A stretch of DNA of 58,487 bases from an uncultured Francisellaceae bacterium (GTDB taxonomy: Bacteria > Pseudomonadota > Gammaproteobacteria > UBA6186 > Azoamicaceae), in assembly GCA_945956915.1 (NCBI GenBank), contig CAMFJH010000013.1:1-58487 (forward strand), given 5' to 3'. The translations under genes and the position numbers were made by a program. This document shows positions 47,401 through 56,640 of this stretch, piece by piece; position 1 is the first letter of the stretch, and each line of letters starts with the position of its first letter. The notes beneath the pieces are model-generated. The model did no database searches, had not been told where the DNA came from, and saw nothing but the letters and a program-made list of their open reading frames with translations.

Positions 47401-48783
47401 ATGAGCATTCGTACGCGTTTTGCACCCAGTCCTACTGGATTTTTACACATCGGGGGTGCGCGCACAGCACTGTATTGTTGGTTATATGCAAAAAAAATGG
47501 GCGGGAAATTTATTCTAAGAATTGAAGATACCGATAGAGAGCGTTCCACCCAAGAAGCCATCGATGCTATTTTAGATGCCATGACGTGGTTAGGCTTGGA
47601 TTGGGATGAAGGCCCTTTTTACCAAATGCAAAGAGTAGAACGCTATCATGAGGTCGCAGAACAATTACTTAAGTCTGGTCATGCCTATAAATGCTATTGC
47701 TCAAAAGAACGTTTAGATAAACTGCGTGTCGAACAAACAGAAAAAAAAGAAAAGCCTCGCTACGATAATCATTGCCGCCCCCCAGAAGGTTCCCCTTCTA
47801 TTGAGCAATCTGGTCCTTATGTGATTCGTTTTCGCACGCCAGAAACAGGCAGTGTAACGGTCAATGACTCTGTTCATGGTACTGTGGTTTTTCAAAACAA
47901 AGAATTAGATGATCTGGTCTTAATTCGTACAGACGGTATTCCTACTTATAACTTTGGTGTGGTTGTTGATGATGCGGATATGAATATCACGCATGTCATG
48001 CGTGGGGATGATCATTTAGCCAATACGCCACGTCAAATTAATATCTTAAAAGCATTGGGGTTAGAGCCCCCTATGTATACACACATGGCAATGATATTGG
48101 GTGCTGATGGTAAACGTCTTTCAAAACGCCATGGGGCTGTGAGCGTTCAGCATTATCGCGATGAAGGGATCCTTCCCGACGCCTTACTGAATTATTTGGT
48201 ACGCTTGGGATGGTCTCATGGCGATCAAGAAATATTTAGCCGACAAGAAATGATTGATTTTTTTGATATCAAAGACATCAACAAAGCCTCTTCGATTTTT
48301 AATCCAGAAAAATTGCAATGGTTAAATCAACATACCATTAAAAACGGAGATCCTGCTCTGCTGGTACCGCAATTACAAAAACAATTTGATCTATTGGGTG
48401 TTTCAACGGCAAATGGCCCCGCTCTAGAAGCAGTCTTTATTGCGCAACGCGAACGTGCTAAAACTCTAAAGGAAATGGCTGAAAAAAGTCTTTATTTTTA
48501 TCAAAATAACATTACAATCGATCCAGAAGCTCAAGTTAAACACTTAACACCCGATATCAAACCCGCTTTAAGCGCATTAAAAGACGCATTTGCAGCTTTG
48601 CCTACTTGGCAAGCCTCCGATATCCACGATGCCATCATTCAGGTTGCAGAGGCTCAGGGTATTAAAATGGGTAAATTGGCACAACCGCTTAGAGTCGCTG
48701 TCACTGGCAATACCATGTCCCCCCCCATCGATATCACCTGCGAGCTCATTGGACAAAAACGTGTAATTGAACGCTTGGCGTAG
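47401..48783 (+). CDS. gltX: Glutamyl-tRNA synthetase
   Basis: A 460-residue class I synthetase that charges tRNA-Glu. The HIGH-type motif HIGG is at 16-19 and the KMSKS-type motif appears as KRLSKRHGAVS. The length fits GltX; the N-terminal RTRFAPSPTGFLHIGGARTA is canonical. TGAGGA lies nine bases or so before the ATG. A tRNA-Glu gene lies 260 bases downstream. Some gammaproteobacteria carry two GltX copies; whether this is the only one cannot be seen. Confidence 0.96.
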   Translation: MSIRTRFAPSPTGFLHIGGARTALYCWLYAKKMGGKFILRIEDTDRERSTQEAIDAILDAMTWLGLDWDEGPFYQMQRVERYHEVAEQLLKSGHAYKCYCSKERLDKLRVEQTEKKEKPRYDNHCRPPEGSPSIEQSGPYVIRFRTPETGSVTVNDSVHGTVVFQNKELDDLVLIRTDGIPTYNFGVVVDDADMNITHVMRGDDHLANTPRQINILKALGLEPPMYTHMAMILGADGKRLSKRHGAVSVQHYRDEGILPDALLNYLVRLGWSHGDQEIFSRQEMIDFFDIKDINKASSIFNPEKLQWLNQHTIKNGDPALLVPQLQKQFDLLGVSTANGPALEAVFIAQRERAKTLKEMAEKSLYFYQNNITIDPEAQVKHLTPDIKPALSALKDAFAALPTWQASDIHDAIIQVAEAQGIKMGKLAQPLRVAVTGNTMSPPIDITCELIGQKRVIERLA

Positions 48784-48787
48784 TTTA

Positions 48788-48825
48788 CCCTCACCCGGCT
48801 GCCGCCACCCTCTCCCGGGTGAGGG
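48788..48825. repeat. GC-rich palindrome after gltX
   Basis: CCCTCACCCGG (48788-48798) and CCGGGTGAGGG (48815-48825) are exact reverse complements around 16 bases containing CCACCCTCTC. The base composition is strikingly higher in GC than the genome around it. It resembles the CCCTCACCC...CTCTCCC dispersed palindromes of proteobacteria and may also act as terminator for gltX, though no T tract follows. Confidence 0.7.
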
Positions 48826-48842
48826 GGTCGTAAATTTAATCC

Positions 48843-48871
48843 TTGACAAGCATTCTTTTGGCTTGTAATAT
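48843..48871 (+). promoter_or_regulatory. Promoter of tRNA-Ala
   Basis: A perfect TTGACA (48843-48848) and TAATAT (48866-48871) are separated by 17 bases; the tRNA begins 28 bases later. Confidence 0.8.
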
Positions 48872-48898
48872 TCCTTCTTCAGAGCACTGGAAGCTCGA

Positions 48899-48974
48899 GG
48901 GGCTATAGCTCAGCTGGTAGAGCGCTTGCATGGCATGCAAGAGGCCGGCGGTTCGAGACCGCCTAGCTCCACCA
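48899..48974 (+). tRNA. tRNA-Ala (GGC)
   Basis: A 76-base cloverleaf: acceptor GGGGCTA pairs with TAGCTCC (one G-T pair), encoded CCA end, anticodon stem TTGCA/TGCAA with loop carrying GGC, and T arm GGCGGTTCGAGACCGCC. The G3-T70 wobble is the identity mark of tRNA-Ala. Confidence 0.95.
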
Positions 48975-49006
48975 GATATGTACATGAATGTGCATGTTAA
49001 ATAATT

Positions 49007-49035
49007 TTGTGTTATTGTAGCTAAACTGTTATGAT
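49007..49035 (+). promoter_or_regulatory. Promoter of tRNA-Glu
   Basis: TTGTGT (49007-49012) and TATGAT (49030-49035) are 17 bases apart and end nine bases before the tRNA, so tRNA-Glu may have its own start as well as read-through from tRNA-Ala. Confidence 0.55.
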
Positions 49036-49044
49036 GCGTCATAT

Positions 49045-49120
49045 GTCCCCATCGTCTAGAGGCCTAGGACACTGCCCTTTCACGGCGGCAACAGGGGTTC
49101 GAATCCCCTTGGGGACGCCA
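49045..49120 (+). tRNA. tRNA-Glu (TTC)
   Basis: A 76-base cloverleaf: acceptor GTCCCCA pairs with TGGGGAC, followed by G and encoded CCA. Anticodon TTC in the loop CTTTCAC, D arm TCGTCTAGAGGCCTAGGAC, T arm AGGGGTTCGAATCCCCT. The D arm is typical of bacterial tRNA-Glu. Confidence 0.96.
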
Positions 49121-49151
49121 TCTTGTGTTTTTCAAGAGGTGTTCACACTAC

Positions 49152-49688
49152 ATGGTTCCCGTTCATAACTACCTAGTCGTATCCGTACTAGGACCTCATA
49201 AAGCCGAGCTTATCAGCGAAATTTCCCGTACTTGTTCACAAAGTGGTTGTAATTTGCTGAATATGCATGTCAATACCTTAGGAACAGAGTTTTCTGCTGT
49301 GCTTTTCTTATCTGGAAACTGGGGTGCCATTGTAAAGGCAGAAGCTGCTATCAGCAGTTTAGAACAGCGCTCAGGATTAACCATACTGATGCATAGAACG
49401 CATGATCCGGTTATCGTAGGGCAATGGATGATTTATAATCTGCAATTGGTTGCTATCGATAAACCCGGCATTCTAAATGGACTTTCTGAGTTTTTATTAA
49501 AAGAAGAAATCTCTATCGAAGAAATAAACGCTCATACTTACTACACCCAACCGGGTACTCGCATGGTCTCTATGTTACTTAAAATTAAAGTACCCGAAGC
49601 TCAGCACCTGGCAACCTTACGTGAGAAATTGATGGGATACTGTGATGATAATAATCTAGATGCCTATATAGAATCCTGGAGACCTTAA
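49152..49688 (+). CDS. gcvR: Glycine cleavage system regulator GcvR (double ACT domain)
   Basis: A 178-residue protein of two ACT domains (about 5-85 and 92-170), matching GcvR, which in E. coli binds GcvA and represses gcvTHP when glycine is low. YLVVSVLGPHKAELISEISRTCSQSGCNLLNMHV is the typical first domain. A GTG at 49125 opens the frame, but the ATG at 49152 has AAGAGGTG ten bases upstream and is the better start. Its last bases overlap the convergent zinc-ribbon gene by four. Confidence 0.88.
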   Translation: MVPVHNYLVVSVLGPHKAELISEISRTCSQSGCNLLNMHVNTLGTEFSAVLFLSGNWGAIVKAEAAISSLEQRSGLTILMHRTHDPVIVGQWMIYNLQLVAIDKPGILNGLSEFLLKEEISIEEINAHTYYTQPGTRMVSMLLKIKVPEAQHLATLREKLMGYCDDNNLDAYIESWRP

Positions 49689-50008
49689 TCCGTTTTAGTC
49701 TGCGGTTTTGTAACAGGAGCTTCTGCAGCTGCTTTTTTCTCTACCTTAGCACCAGAATCGAGTTTATCTGCCACTGTTTTACTAGAAGAGGGATCGGGTG
49801 CATCTGCCAAATTCCGCTTGTTATGTCCGCCTTTAAAATCGGTTTCATACCACCCTTCACCCTTTAGTCTAAAGCCCGATCGAGAGACCACGCGTTCTAA
49901 TTGATCCTGCTGACAATGCGCACAGTGGATTAAAGGCGAATCTGAAATCTTTTGTAACACTTCTAGGTGGTGGCCACAACCACCACACATATATTCATAC
50001 ATGGGCAT
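49685..50008 (-). CDS. FmdB-type zinc-ribbon protein
   Basis: A 107-residue protein with the FmdB/CxxC_CxxC_SSSS zinc ribbon at its N-terminus: MPMYEYMCGGCG and CAHCQQD give Cys8, Cys11, Cys29 and Cys32. A SRSGFRLKGEGWYETDFK stretch follows, then a low-complexity Ala/Lys/Pro tail. Family function is unknown, perhaps regulatory. The start at 50008 has GAGGT seven bases upstream; an earlier in-frame start would add eight residues without matching the family. Confidence 0.9.
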   Translation of the reverse strand: MPMYEYMCGGCGHHLEVLQKISDSPLIHCAHCQQDQLERVVSRSGFRLKGEGWYETDFKGGHNKRNLADAPDPSSSKTVADKLDSGAKVEKKAAAEAPVTKPQTKTD

Positions 50009-50044
50009 ACTGCTTACCTCAACTTTACTCAACCAAGGGTATTT

Positions 50045-50482
50045 TTATTTTTTAAGCTCATTCCATATTTCTTCCATTTCTGCAGCCGCTGCACGACTTT
50101 CTGCTTCTACTCGACGTTGCCGCGTCACATCCAATTCTGTGCCTACACCGCTTTTTTCACTTTGACGATAATAATCCTCAGCCAGTGTTTCGTTTTGACA
50201 AGTAATCTGCCCTTCTTGCCACCCCCTCGCATACAAAGCCTCTCTTTCGGATCTTTCTATATCTTTTTTATAACTAAAGCGCTTATCGCCCCCCATGCGT
50301 TTACCAGAGGAGCATCCATCTATGTAGCCATCCACATAGGAGGGCGGATTCCCTTTGCCAAGTAAGGTGGTTGCCTTATCCGCCAAATATACTTTAGACC
50401 CGCCCCCTGTAGCACACCCACTGAGCACTAACATTGCCGCCACAACATGACATACTGCCAAAATAAATAACTTAAGTTTCAT
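50045..50482 (-). CDS. Putative lipoprotein
   Basis: A 145-residue exported lipoprotein: signal peptide with lipobox LSGC (Cys at about residue 22) followed by ATGGGS. The mature part has SYVDGYIDGCSSGKRMGG, EREALYARGWQEGQITC and a C-terminal charged helix. The GYxDGCxSG pattern is shared with other small Legionellales lipoproteins as I recall, without known function. The frame extends to 50551, but ATG 50482 gives the signal peptide. It would be matured by LspA and Lnt, both encoded in this window. Confidence 0.85.
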   Translation of the reverse strand: MKLKLFILAVCHVVAAMLVLSGCATGGGSKVYLADKATTLLGKGNPPSYVDGYIDGCSSGKRMGGDKRFSYKKDIERSEREALYARGWQEGQITCQNETLAEDYYRQSEKSGVGTELDVTRQRRVEAESRAAAAEMEEIWNELKK

Positions 50483-50553
50483 AATCCATCCATTTTTTTC
50501 ATTTCTTTCATACCCAACACACAGCTTAAACAAAAACCTGTATTCTATCAAAC

Positions 50554-51102
50554 ATGCTTAATCTCTATTCAAAGTTTGAACGCGGTATGACAGTTATAGA
50601 ACTGATGATATCCCTATCTGTGCTTGCCCTACTCTACACGCTTTGGGTACCCAATTTACACGATTTTTTAATGAAACAAGAGCGAGATCGCACCTTGGAT
50701 AATTTAAAGATAGCCATTGATTATGCCCAAACTGAAGCTCTAAAACAAGGAGTTTCGGTCGTCTTGTGCGGGAGTAGCAATGGTAAAACGTGTAATCATC
50801 ACAGACTCTTTGCCGATCGATCCTGGTCACATCGAATTATTATTTTAAGAGAATATGATCAAAAGATACTCCATACCCTCCCCGCTCTCCAATACGGCAC
50901 TTTAAGCTATTCAGGATTTCCCAGTAGTACCCAGATTGTTTTTCAACCCAATCAAAGCACTAACACACCCAATGGTACTTTTAGTTATTGCCCTAAAAAT
51001 AAAAAATCTAAAGAAGGCAGAACACTGATCATGAATGATGCTGGACGGCCTTATTTTAATGCCAATAAAAACAGCGAAGGATTAGCGATTTTTTGTCTTT
51101 AA
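50554..51102 (+). CDS. FimT/GspH-type pseudopilin
   Basis: A 182-residue pseudopilin with a prepilin signal: cleavage after Gly11 in RG-MTVIELMIS, conserved Glu at +5 (Glu16) and a hydrophobic helix to about residue 33. The rest is a GspH-like globular domain with paired cysteines (LCGSSNGKTC and YC...FC). FimT-like minor pilins help initiate type IV pili and bind DNA in some species. It would be processed by PilD (45815). Its end overlaps lspA by 21 bases. Confidence 0.88.
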   Translation: MLNLYSKFERGMTVIELMISLSVLALLYTLWVPNLHDFLMKQERDRTLDNLKIAIDYAQTEALKQGVSVVLCGSSNGKTCNHHRLFADRSWSHRIIILREYDQKILHTLPALQYGTLSYSGFPSSTQIVFQPNQSTNTPNGTFSYCPKNKKSKEGRTLIMNDAGRPYFNANKNSEGLAIFCL

Positions 51103-51564
51103 AAGACCAAAACCTAATAACACAACCCCTACACAAATGGCAGAATCGGCAATATTAAAGGCTGGGTATTGCCAGTCCTTATAATATAACAAAATAAAGT
51201 CAACTACGTGTCCAAATAACACACGATCAATCAAATTACCCACAGCCCCGCCTAAAATCAAAGCCAAGCCTAGGCCTTCCACTTTTTCCTTGTTGCTCAA
51301 TCGGGTTAGCCATAAAACAATAGCCAGGCTCATGATTGCAGCAAGGCTAATAAAAAACCAACGTTGCCAACCTGGCTCTTGTGCTAAGAAACTAAAAGCT
51401 GCTCCTTTGTTATATTGCAAAGTAAGATCAAAGCCTGGAAAAACAGGAATAGTTTGATAAAGCGCTAAAGTTTGCAAGATTAGCCATTTACTGATTTGAT
51501 CTAGTAAAACAGTAAGCGCACTGATACTAAACCATATTATTCGAGTAGGCATCATGTTTGTCAC
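51082..51564 (-). CDS. lspA: Lipoprotein signal peptidase
   Basis: A 160-residue inner-membrane aspartic protease with four helices that cleaves prolipoprotein signal peptides. Catalytic aspartates are in GNLIDRVLFGHVVDFI and FNIADSAI; DQISKWLI and YNKGAAFSF are also canonical. It starts at GTG 51564, with GAGGT nine bases upstream; an ATG three codons on is the alternative. It usually follows ileS; here it lies between a pseudopilin and tsaE. Confidence 0.95.
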   Translation of the reverse strand: MTNMMPTRIIWFSISALTVLLDQISKWLILQTLALYQTIPVFPGFDLTLQYNKGAAFSFLAQEPGWQRWFFISLAAIMSLAIVLWLTRLSNKEKVEGLGLALILGGAVGNLIDRVLFGHVVDFILLYYKDWQYPAFNIADSAICVGVVLLGFGLLKTKNR

Positions 51565-51621
51565 CCGATCATTACCTCATAAAAATTTAATACTACCACA
51601 GCATACTCTATTTTCAAATAC

Positions 51622-52065
51622 TTATAACTTGGATAATATAGATATTGAAGGCGTCTTGAAAACATTTATCTGTCTGCCGGCATCTAGAATATCGATTTTT
51701 AAGGACAAGTCTGGAAGGGGTAAAAACCCCAAGCCCTTTTCAGGCCACTCGATTAACAAGATAGCATCTGTTCGAAAATATTCTCGCATGCCCATCCATT
51801 CTAATTCCTCTGCATCGACAATGCGATATAAATCAAAATGATAAATCCAAGTATTATTTAAATGATATTCTTCTACTAAGGTATAAGTAGGGCTTTTCAC
51901 ATTTCCTTGATGCCCTAAGCCTCTTAGAAATCCCCTGACGAATGTGGTTTTGCCAGCGCCTAAATCACCCTCTAAAAAAATAATGCTCCCGGCTTTTGTG
52001 GATGCTGCAATAGTAGCCCCTAGAGCTTCCATCTCATTTTCATTTGCCACAAAAATTAGTTGCAT
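51622..52065 (-). CDS. tsaE: tRNA threonylcarbamoyladenosine biosynthesis ATPase TsaE
   Basis: A 147-residue P-loop ATPase that works with TsaB and TsaD to make t6A37 in tRNAs. Walker A is EGDLGAGKTTF, then SPTYTLVEEY and HFDLYRI. Full length. It lies 14 bases downstream of mutL; the amidase gene amiB that often lies between them is absent. Confidence 0.95.
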   Translation of the reverse strand: MQLIFVANENEMEALGATIAASTKAGSIIFLEGDLGAGKTTFVRGFLRGLGHQGNVKSPTYTLVEEYHLNNTWIYHFDLYRIVDAEELEWMGMREYFRTDAILLIEWPEKGLGFLPLPDLSLKIDILDAGRQINVFKTPSISILSKL

Positions 52066-52079
52066 ACACTCACTCTCTT

Positions 52080-53750
52080 TTAAGAAAAAATGTTTTCTTT
52101 ATACAGTATAGTTCTTAAAGTATTCATAGATATTTGTTTATAACAGGTGCGATACGCTTTTTCTTTATAGGGTAATTTTTTTAATAATTCTACTGCATGT
52201 ATCGTGGAAAAATGTGTATTTAAGACACCATGATTCACAATACTCTCCAAGCACTGATCCACTGTTGCAGCACTTAATAAAGATGTAATCAGGTTTTCTA
52301 GGTTATCAAGTTCGGCACCCAATAATTCAGGCACGGCACGTACTAATAACTCTTCTGGCCCTAGTTGATCTACTGAAAACCCTAAGCGTTTCCAATCACA
52401 TACCTCGGCTTCGTATTGACTCATCTGTTTACCCACAAAAATCGTTTTAGGGATCAATAAAGTTCGCATGCCTACTGTATGTGAATCATAGGCCGCTGCT
52501 AAACTTGTTATTAATGATTGGCGATACATGGCCTTAAGATCCGCTATCCACAAACCTTGCGAATTTTCAGCCAATAAAAATTCCCCCCCTAAAACAGATA
52601 AGGGTTTTATGGCTTCAAAAGGCTCTGATTCCATTGTATTCGATTGGTGTTTGGACACACTTCTAGGTATTTCGTTTTTAAAATTTTGATAAGGCCAAGA
52701 TTGTTTTTCAGGCTCTATTGCAATACTGGTTGATTCGGGTCTTAATCCAGCTTTCACTAAGCCTTCTTGAATGCTATAGGATAAAAAAGCATGAACGGTT
52801 CTAGCCTCTCTAAAACGCACTTCATGTTTAGTCGGATGTACATTGACATCTACAGCCGTGGGATCACATTCAAAATATAAAACATAAGCAGGATAACGAC
52901 CCGGCGGACACGCTTCAAATGCTTGTCTGACTGCATGGGTGACCACTTTATCGCGCACAATTCTGCCATTTACATAAAAATATTGTAAATCCGCTTGTGC
53001 ACGACTGTGTTCTGGATGGCCTAACCATCCTTTAAGTCTTAAACCATTGTTTTGTGCTTCTAAAAAAATAGCCTGCTCTATAAAAGAATCTCCACATAAT
53101 GCAGCCACACGTTTGGCTTCTATTGCAGGGTTATTGATTTCACAAGCAGGCAATCGCTTATACAAACGATCGCCTTCTGTTAAACTAAAAGCAACGGCTG
53201 GATGACTTAAAGCAATGCGTTTAAATGTTTCGAATAGGTGGGTCCATTCGGTTTTTTCAGATTTTAAAAATTTTCGTCGTGCGGGCGTATTGTAAAATAA
53301 ATCTTTAATTTCTAAACGTGTTCCTTGTGGATGTGAGGTGGGCGTTAATGTCCACTCTGTCGCCCGACCTTCTTTTTGAATAGACCATCCATGTTCTGAT
53401 TCTCTGATTTTAGAACTTAAACACAATTTAGAAACAGCCGCAATGCTCGCCAATGCTTCGCCTCTAAATCCTAAGGATAAAACACCTTCTAAATCTTCAG
53501 CACTGGTAATTTTACTGGTAGCATGTTGCGATAATGCCAATACCAAATCATCCTTGCAAATGCCGCAACCATTATCCTGTACTTGAATTAATCCCAATCC
53601 TCCGCGTTTGATCAATACCTCAATGTGGGTACTGCCCGCATCTAAACTGTTTTCGAGTAATTCTTTTAATACTGAAGAAGGTCTTTCTACTACTTCTCCT
53701 GCAGCGATTTGATTAGCCACTTCAGGAGATAATAAGTGAATTCTTTCCAT
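52080..53750 (-). CDS. mutL: DNA mismatch repair protein MutL
   Basis: A 556-residue GHKL ATPase that couples MutS recognition to downstream repair. N-terminal motifs are intact: IAAGEVVERPSSVLKELLENSLDAG, DNGCGI, HATSKI, FRGEAL and HPTKHEVRF. The C-terminal domain (about 370-556) is short and I see no DQHAxxE(x)4E endonuclease motif. Absence of that motif fits methyl-directed systems such as that of E. coli. It is in order mutL-tsaE, without amiB between or miaA and hfq after. Confidence 0.95.
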   Translation of the reverse strand: MERIHLLSPEVANQIAAGEVVERPSSVLKELLENSLDAGSTHIEVLIKRGGLGLIQVQDNGCGICKDDLVLALSQHATSKITSAEDLEGVLSLGFRGEALASIAAVSKLCLSSKIRESEHGWSIQKEGRATEWTLTPTSHPQGTRLEIKDLFYNTPARRKFLKSEKTEWTHLFETFKRIALSHPAVAFSLTEGDRLYKRLPACEINNPAIEAKRVAALCGDSFIEQAIFLEAQNNGLRLKGWLGHPEHSRAQADLQYFYVNGRIVRDKVVTHAVRQAFEACPPGRYPAYVLYFECDPTAVDVNVHPTKHEVRFREARTVHAFLSYSIQEGLVKAGLRPESTSIAIEPEKQSWPYQNFKNEIPRSVSKHQSNTMESEPFEAIKPLSVLGGEFLLAENSQGLWIADLKAMYRQSLITSLAAAYDSHTVGMRTLLIPKTIFVGKQMSQYEAEVCDWKRLGFSVDQLGPEELLVRAVPELLGAELDNLENLITSLLSAATVDQCLESIVNHGVLNTHFSTIHAVELLKKLPYKEKAYRTCYKQISMNTLRTILYKENIFS

Positions 53751-53769
53751 AGCCTTGATTGATTAAATA

Positions 53770-54315
53770 TCAGAAGGAAAAAAAAGTGTTTTTATAATGT
53801 AAGAGCTCTGAAATAGAATCTTTAATATCGTTCATGGCCAGATGGGTAGATTTCTTTTTAAATTGCTTCACAATATTAGGCTTCCAATGTTTAGCCAATT
53901 CTTTTACCGTGCTGACATCTAAATTACGATAATGAAAATATTGCTCTAATTTTGGCATCCAACGATATAAAAAGCGTCGATCTTGACAAATACTATTTCC
54001 ACACATAGGCGATTTACCCGCAGGGACATAATTTGCTAAAAATGCTAGGGTCTGTGCTTCTGCTTCTGCTTCGCTGATGGTACTGGCTTTTATTCTGTTC
54101 ACTAAACCCGATCGGTTATGTTGCGAGGTACACCATTCTCCCATGCCATTCAGTACTTCAGGCGGTTGATAAATAGCATAGGTAGGACCTTCAGCCAAAA
54201 TATTCAGATGCTTATCGGTTATTACTGTCGCAATTTCTAAAATTTTATCGGTATCCGGATCTAAACCCGTCATTTCTAAATCAAGCCATATTAAATTGTT
54301 GGCACTGGAAATCAT
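53770..54315 (-). CDS. orn: Oligoribonuclease
   Basis: A 181-residue DEDDh 3'-5' exonuclease that degrades two- to five-base RNAs and the pGpG from cyclic-di-GMP turnover. [20 protein letters not shown] carries the first acidic residues, and [17 protein letters not shown] and [11 protein letters not shown] supply the rest. Full length. It lies 19 bases upstream of mutL on the same strand and could share its transcript. Confidence 0.96.
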   Translation of the reverse strand: MISSANNLIWLDLEMTGLDPDTDKILEIATVITDKHLNILAEGPTYAIYQPPEVLNGMGEWCTSQHNRSGLVNRIKASTISEAEAEAQTLAFLANYVPAGKSPMCGNSICQDRRFLYRWMPKLEQYFHYRNLDVSTVKELAKHWKPNIVKQFKKKSTHLAMNDIKDSISELLHYKNTFFSF

Positions 54316-54421
54316 AGTTTGTTAACTCTCAGAATTTAGGGTTTTTTTAAATTAAAGACTAAGCCCAATATACTACAAATTAATTGACATCACCAGCAAT
54401 AAGCTCGTATTATCTTAAGCC

Positions 54422-55279
54422 ATGTCACCTACATTTCAAAACATAGCACCCCAAAGAACTTTAACAGCGATTGCGCACTTACTGGCCAATTGCAAAATCA
54501 CTTGGATCAAAAATTATTTGATTCGATATTTTGTCAACAAATACCCAGTGCGTTTAAAAGAAGCGCTTGAAGAAAATCCTTACCAATATGAGAGTTTTAA
54601 TCATTTTTTCACGCGTGCGCTAAAGCCCTATGCACGTCCCATCACAGAGGACCCCACGGCCCTTGTCAGTCCTGTTGATGGACAGATCAGTCAGTATGGC
54701 CCTATTCGGGCAGGTCATCTATTGCAGGCTAAAGGTTTTAATTACACGGTAGAAGCACTACTGGGGGATTCTGCAGTGGCAGGATCTTTTGCAGAAGGTG
54801 AATTCTTAACGGCTTATTTGGCACCTAAGGACTATCATCGGGTCCACATGCCTACCGACGGGTATTTATGTCAAATGACTTACATTCCAGGTAAGTTGTT
54901 TTCTGTAAATCCCAGAACTGCCAATGCCATTCCCAATCTATTTGCCCGTAATGAACGTGTGGTATGCCTATTTAATACCCCCCATGGACGCCTGGCTCTT
55001 ATTTTAGTGGGTGCTATGATCGTAGGTAGCATAGAAACTGTTTGGGCCGGGACCATTGCTCCCCCACATCTTAATCGCTTGGGCACCCAAACCTGGCATT
55101 ATCCTGGAACAGGTGCGAGTGCTATTCATCTTAAAAAAGGGGCTGAATTAGGTCGCTTTAAACTGGGTTCTACAGTCATTATATTGTTTGAAAAAAACAA
55201 AATGCGCTGGAATCCAACCCTAAAATCCACAGAAGATATTTTAATGGGCCAACCTTTGGGTATTTTTAACACTCTATAA
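54422..55279 (+). CDS. psd: Phosphatidylserine decarboxylase proenzyme
   Basis: A 285-residue membrane-associated enzyme that makes phosphatidylethanolamine. The self-cleaving LGST motif near residue 253 (RFKLGSTVIILFEK) generates the pyruvoyl group; SPVDGQ and the YHRVHMP His are also present. Full length for the bacterial short form. Its end overlaps the convergent ATPase gene by six bases. No strong ribosome binding site is seen. Confidence 0.95.
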   Translation: MSPTFQNIAPQRTLTAIAHLLANCKITWIKNYLIRYFVNKYPVRLKEALEENPYQYESFNHFFTRALKPYARPITEDPTALVSPVDGQISQYGPIRAGHLLQAKGFNYTVEALLGDSAVAGSFAEGEFLTAYLAPKDYHRVHMPTDGYLCQMTYIPGKLFSVNPRTANAIPNLFARNERVVCLFNTPHGRLALILVGAMIVGSIETVWAGTIAPPHLNRLGTQTWHYPGTGASAIHLKKGAELGRFKLGSTVIILFEKNKMRWNPTLKSTEDILMGQPLGIFNTL

Positions 55280-56524
55280 ATAATTTACCGGTATCTGCAA
55301 TACTTTTTCAGTAATCCACTCTACACGTTCACTACGATTAATCACGATACCGAAAGGCAAACGATGTTCCTCGATAAAAGATATTAAGGCTGTTAATTGC
55401 TTCGCTTTAGTAATATTTCCATATTTAATTTCAATCGGTAGTGTTCCAAACGTACCTTCTAAAATAAGATCAATTTCTGCACCATTACGTGTTCTGTAAT
55501 AATAGCTACTCCAGTTTGTAACAAGGGTCGATTCTAAGCCTTTCAATAATTCTTCAACTACAAAAGCCTCAAAAGAAGCACCCAATAAAAAATGACTTAA
55601 CAAAACCTCTAAATCTGAAATTCGATTTAAAAAATGAAAAAGCCCTGTATCACGTATATAACCTTTAGGCATTTTCACGACTGCCTTCATGACATTTTTT
55701 TCATAGCTCGGCAAAGATCGCCATAAAAATGTATTTTCCATAATGGATAAATATTCTGTAACTGTAGGCTCTGATACCTGTATGGTTCTGGCGACTTCAC
55801 TTTTATTCATAATCGTTGTTGATAAACCTGCTATCACACTTAAAAAACGTTGATAGGCAGATTTATTTAACCTAGGAAAAAGCTTTGCAATATCTCTGTT
55901 GATATAACTATCCCGGTAACTTTCCATCCATAAATCGTAATCTTCATACTTCATATGCAGTAATGGCTTAGGATACCCGCCCCTCAACCAAATATCAGTC
56001 ATATCTAAAAGCGACATATAAGGTACAGTATGAATAATAGATTGCAATTCTTTTATATCTAATTTCTTTTCAAATATTTTATAAAATTCACTTAAAGGTT
56101 TTTCATGATATTCATTCGCTTTTAAGGTTCCCAATTCAATAAAAGCCGCTCTACCTGCCAATGTATCTGAAGCTTGATGCAATATATCTGGGCTACTAGA
56201 ACCTGTTAGTATAAATCGACCATTTAAATTAGGTGCTTCATCCACGACACCCCGTAAAATTCTAAACAACTCCGGTGATTCTTGAGCCTCATCTATGATT
56301 ACCTGACTTGAATATTGTTTAAAGAAGAAACTCGGATTGCGATGAATTACATCAAAATCCTCTGGCTTCTCCAGATCAAAATAACGCCATTCTTTATTTG
56401 TAACGCGTTTAGACAATACAGTTTTACCTACTTGCCGTGCACCTAAAATCACAACAACTGGAAATATATCCAGTAATTTTTTAACTTTTTGCTCTATATT
56501 TCGCTTTACACCACTCATATTCAA
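55274..56524 (-). CDS. AAA-type ATPase with DUF4143 domain
   Basis: A 416-residue member of the widespread ATPase/DUF4143 family. Walker A is GARQVGKT (28-35), Walker B-like VIIDEAQ, and FILTGSSSPD is the sensor region. A winged-helix-like part (SEVARTIQVSEPTVTEYLSIME) precedes the C-terminal DUF4143 nuclease-like domain with RNGAEIDLILE and PIEIKYG, a PD-(D/E)XK-like arrangement. Function unknown; such genes are frequent in genomes with reduced or host-linked lifestyles and spread horizontally. Confidence 0.9.
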   Translation of the reverse strand: MNMSGVKRNIEQKVKKLLDIFPVVVILGARQVGKTVLSKRVTNKEWRYFDLEKPEDFDVIHRNPSFFFKQYSSQVIIDEAQESPELFRILRGVVDEAPNLNGRFILTGSSSPDILHQASDTLAGRAAFIELGTLKANEYHEKPLSEFYKIFEKKLDIKELQSIIHTVPYMSLLDMTDIWLRGGYPKPLLHMKYEDYDLWMESYRDSYINRDIAKLFPRLNKSAYQRFLSVIAGLSTTIMNKSEVARTIQVSEPTVTEYLSIMENTFLWRSLPSYEKNVMKAVVKMPKGYIRDTGLFHFLNRISDLEVLLSHFLLGASFEAFVVEELLKGLESTLVTNWSSYYYRTRNGAEIDLILEGTFGTLPIEIKYGNITKAKQLTALISFIEEHRLPFGIVINRSERVEWITEKVLQIPVNYL

Positions 56525-56640
56525 AGTCTACGCTTAAATTTGACTGGTGTAAAGTAAAAACCTTATTTAAGCATACTATTGCGATAAATTGATCAAGGCT
56601 TTAAACTGTTCGCTATTAGTGAATCTATAGGAATCTAGCC

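Noticed and set aside
55100..56640. Mobile element around the DUF4143 ATPase
   Set aside because: No transposase, integrase, direct repeats or composition shift seen at its borders; only the family's patchy distribution suggests transfer.
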